From an uncultured Pelagibacteraceae bacterium (lineage in GTDB: Bacteria; Pseudomonadota; Alphaproteobacteria; Pelagibacterales; AG-422-B15): a stretch of DNA of 43,070 nucleotides. Location of the stretch: the NCBI GenBank assembly GCA_902570675.1, contig CACFYZ010000008.1, forward strand, positions 1 to 43,070, given 5' to 3'. Below the pieces are notes generated by a model. It searched no databases and was not told the DNA's origin. It was given only the letters and a program-made list of their open reading frames with translations. The position numbers and the translations under genes are program-made. This document shows positions 41,700 through 43,070 of the stretch, piece after piece. How positions within the stretch are numbered: the stretch's first letter is position 1; the number at the start of each line of letters is the position of its first letter.

Positions 41700-42398
41700 A
41701 TGAAAAAAATTTTAAAAATCTCAATGATCATTGTGTCACTTTTGGGTTTCTCGGTTACGTATTCTAAAGCGTTTGTTATGGATGTTTGGGAATTAAAAGG
41801 TGCTGACCCAGCTGCTGTTTCAGAAGCAACATTAGCTTTTAAAGAAAAGGCAATGGCAGGAGGAGCTAAATATACAGCTTTTAGATCATCGACAAAAATT
41901 AGAGGGGATGATGTACTTGATACAGTATTTGTTCATGCTTACTATGAAAATTTTGAAGATCAAATGGCAACGCAGGCATTAATTGGACAAAATCCTGATT
42001 GGTTTGCAAGTACATTTGGGGATATGGATTTCTCAGATGTTGATAATACAACTTTTGCCAATGATGAACCAACTGGTGAAGCTGCTGCTGGACAAACAGT
42101 TGCTTATGCTTTTGTTGAAGTTACAAGTGGCATAAATTTTGTTTTAAATTTTCCTCAAATGCAACAAATGATGAGAGATGCAGGAGCTCCTGTACAAGTA
42201 TCAGCAATGACTTGTTCATTGTGTGGTGAAAATGTTCTACCAACAAATGGTATGATATATTTCTCTTCTGCTAATCCAACTGATATGGGAAAAGGATTAG
42301 ATATATTTGCGAGCCCTGAAATGCAAAGATGGGTGTTTGCGAATATAAGTCCACATGGCAATATCACTGATGCTGGTGTGCTTGTTTTTAACAATTAA
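41700..42398 (+). CDS. Secreted protein with two tandem ferredoxin-like (ABM-type) domains, function unknown
   Basis: The 232-residue precursor has a signal peptide (basic start, hydrophobic core 8-21, cleavage near YSKAF). The mature part splits into two about 100-residue halves with matching strand-helix-strand-strand-helix order: MDVWELKG...FVHAYYENF...ASTFGDM, then VAYAFVEVTSG...MIYFSSANP...VFANISPHG. That suggests a duplicated dimeric alpha/beta-barrel domain. The second half has TCSLCGEN, a CxxC. AAAGGAG before the ATG is a very strong ribosome site, so it may be abundant. No homolog recognised. Confidence 0.8.
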   Translation: MKKILKISMIIVSLLGFSVTYSKAFVMDVWELKGADPAAVSEATLAFKEKAMAGGAKYTAFRSSTKIRGDDVLDTVFVHAYYENFEDQMATQALIGQNPDWFASTFGDMDFSDVDNTTFANDEPTGEAAAGQTVAYAFVEVTSGINFVLNFPQMQQMMRDAGAPVQVSAMTCSLCGENVLPTNGMIYFSSANPTDMGKGLDIFASPEMQRWVFANISPHGNITDAGVLVFNN

Positions 42399-42408
42399 TC
42401 ACCAAAAT

Positions 42409-42434
42409 TTAGCCGTCTTACATTAGGCGGCTAA
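42409..42434. terminator. Hairpin terminator between convergent genes
   Basis: TTAGCCGTCT (42409-42418) pairs with AGGCGGCTAA (42425-42434), one G-U pair included, around a six-base loop. It starts ten bases after the 41700 gene stop and overlaps the cfa stop codon on the other strand. The minus strand has a short ATTTT tail; the plus strand lacks a U-run, so bidirectional termination is plausible but weak for the plus direction. Confidence 0.6.
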
Positions 42435-43070
42435 GTTATCAGATAGTCTCTTTTATCTGGAACTGTCTTTTTATTTTTAGATAACTGTAATTGAAATACC
42501 ACTAACGTTGATTCTTCAAAAGATGCCTGGGAACTAGATAGGTAGAAATCCCACATACGACAAAATTTTTCATCATAGATTTCTTTCACTCTATCTATAT
42601 TTTCATAGAAATTGTATCTCCAACGCTTAAGTGTTTCTGCATAATGAAACTTTAAGATTTGAATATCTGTCATTGAAAGTCCAGATTTTTCTACACGCGA
42701 TACTGTCTCGCTAAGTGCGGGAATATATCCACCTGGAAATATGTACTTGTCAATCCATGGATCAGTTGTCCCCGGTTCATTTAATCTTCCAATTGTGTGA
42801 ATTAACGCAACCCCATTATCATTTAAGAGATCGAAAACTTTATTAAAAAACTCCTGATAATGAGCTGTTCCAACATGCTCAAACATACCGACAGATACAA
42901 TTCGATCATATTTTTCATTTACGTTCCTATAATCCTGAAGCCTGTATTCAACTTTATCTAGTTTTTCTCTTATTTTTCTTTGTTCAGCATAAGCTATTTG
43001 TTCTTCAGATAGTGTTACACCCACTACATTTGCATCTGATTTTTTATAAATGTGGGCTGCCATTCCGCCC
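42431..43070 (-). CDS. cfa: Cyclopropane-fatty-acyl-phospholipid synthase-like methyltransferase (partial)
   Basis: The gene is cut by the right edge: the frame is open up to 43070, where GGMAAHIYKKSDANVVGVTLSE continues from the SAM-binding GxGxGG loop beyond the window, so the N-terminal part is missing. About 210 C-terminal residues are visible, with RYDRIVSVGMFEHVGTAHYQEFF-type sequence (the EHVG motif of CFA synthases), VALIHTIGR, DKYIFPGGYIP and WRYNFYENIDRV. These are characteristic of Cfa/mycolic-acid-type methyltransferases acting on membrane phospholipids. It converges on the secreted-protein gene. Confidence 0.88.
   Translation of the reverse strand, partial: GGMAAHIYKKSDANVVGVTLSEEQIAYAEQRKIREKLDKVEYRLQDYRNVNEKYDRIVSVGMFEHVGTAHYQEFFNKVFDLLNDNGVALIHTIGRLNEPGTTDPWIDKYIFPGGYIPALSETVSRVEKSGLSMTDIQILKFHYAETLKRWRYNFYENIDRVKEIYDEKFCRMWDFYLSSSQASFEESTLVVFQLQLSKNKKTVPDKRDYLIT

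Overview
The window is AT-rich (by eye roughly two-thirds A+T), gene-dense and Gram-negative in character. It looks like a streamlined marine alphaproteobacterium (SAR11/SAR116/Rhodospirillales-like planktonic heterotroph). This rests on gene content (DUF1045 beside phnM, an ArsC/aquaporin pair, a PlcP-glycosyltransferase pair, HAAT-type transporters linked to acyl-CoA ligases, DUF2237, TIGR03084), on A/T-biased codons and on stop-start overlaps. The lineage is an inference and no species is claimed. I saw no rRNA, tRNA, CRISPR array, transposase, integrase or phage gene.

Region 1 (1-16.7 kb) is a phosphorus-stress island. A DUF1045 gene (cut by the left edge) and phnM diverge from a 49-bp gap and belong to phosphonate C-P lyase metabolism. 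Convergent with phnM is a long minus-strand array, in transcription order: ppk1, ppx, phoR, a TIGR02206/YwaF-like membrane protein, pstS, pstC, pstA, pstB, phoU, phoB, arsC and an aquaporin. A good Pho box lies just upstream of pstS and a strong hairpin separates pstS from pstC. A sixA-like phosphatase starts head-to-head with ppk1, only 10 bp away. Upstream, plcP and a glycosyltransferase (agt-like) form the two-gene module known to replace phospholipids with glycolipids under P starvation. Together the genes cover phosphate sensing and uptake, polyphosphate turnover, phosphonate use, membrane P sparing and arsenate defence.

Region 2 (16.7-29.5 kb) is mixed. Two unrecognised membrane proteins with a clear terminator diverge from livH-livM-livG, which are two permeases and one ATPase of a branched-chain/hydrophobic-acid ABC importer without livF or a binding protein. 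Past the livG terminator is a 2.3-kb islet (SmpA-like lipoprotein, tiny membrane protein, arylsulfotransferase-like beta-propeller). It is bracketed by an imperfect direct duplication of the livG 3' end and by a second nested direct repeat. Then follow a small membrane protein, a hotdog thioesterase, a six-gene minus-strand operon (small membrane protein, DUF2237, Asd-type sugar dehydrogenase, three membrane proteins including DoxX) and a divergent nitronate monooxygenase.

Region 3 (29.1-40.6 kb) is a tight nine-gene minus-strand operon: AtuA-like DUF1446, livF, acyl-CoA ligase, two paralogous binding proteins, thiamine pyrophosphokinase, FAD monooxygenase, enoyl-CoA hydratase-like protein and TIGR03084 protein. 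A small winged-helix regulator lies convergent at its end, and DUF805 and flavin reductase genes lie at its head. With livHMG this makes one complete importer plus a CoA-activating degradation route for an unidentified organic acid, and it is my main candidate for an undescribed system.

Region 4 (40.6-43.07 kb) has a fatty-acid desaturase, a secreted protein with a probable internal domain duplication, and a cyclopropane-fatty-acid-synthase-like methyltransferase cut by the right edge.
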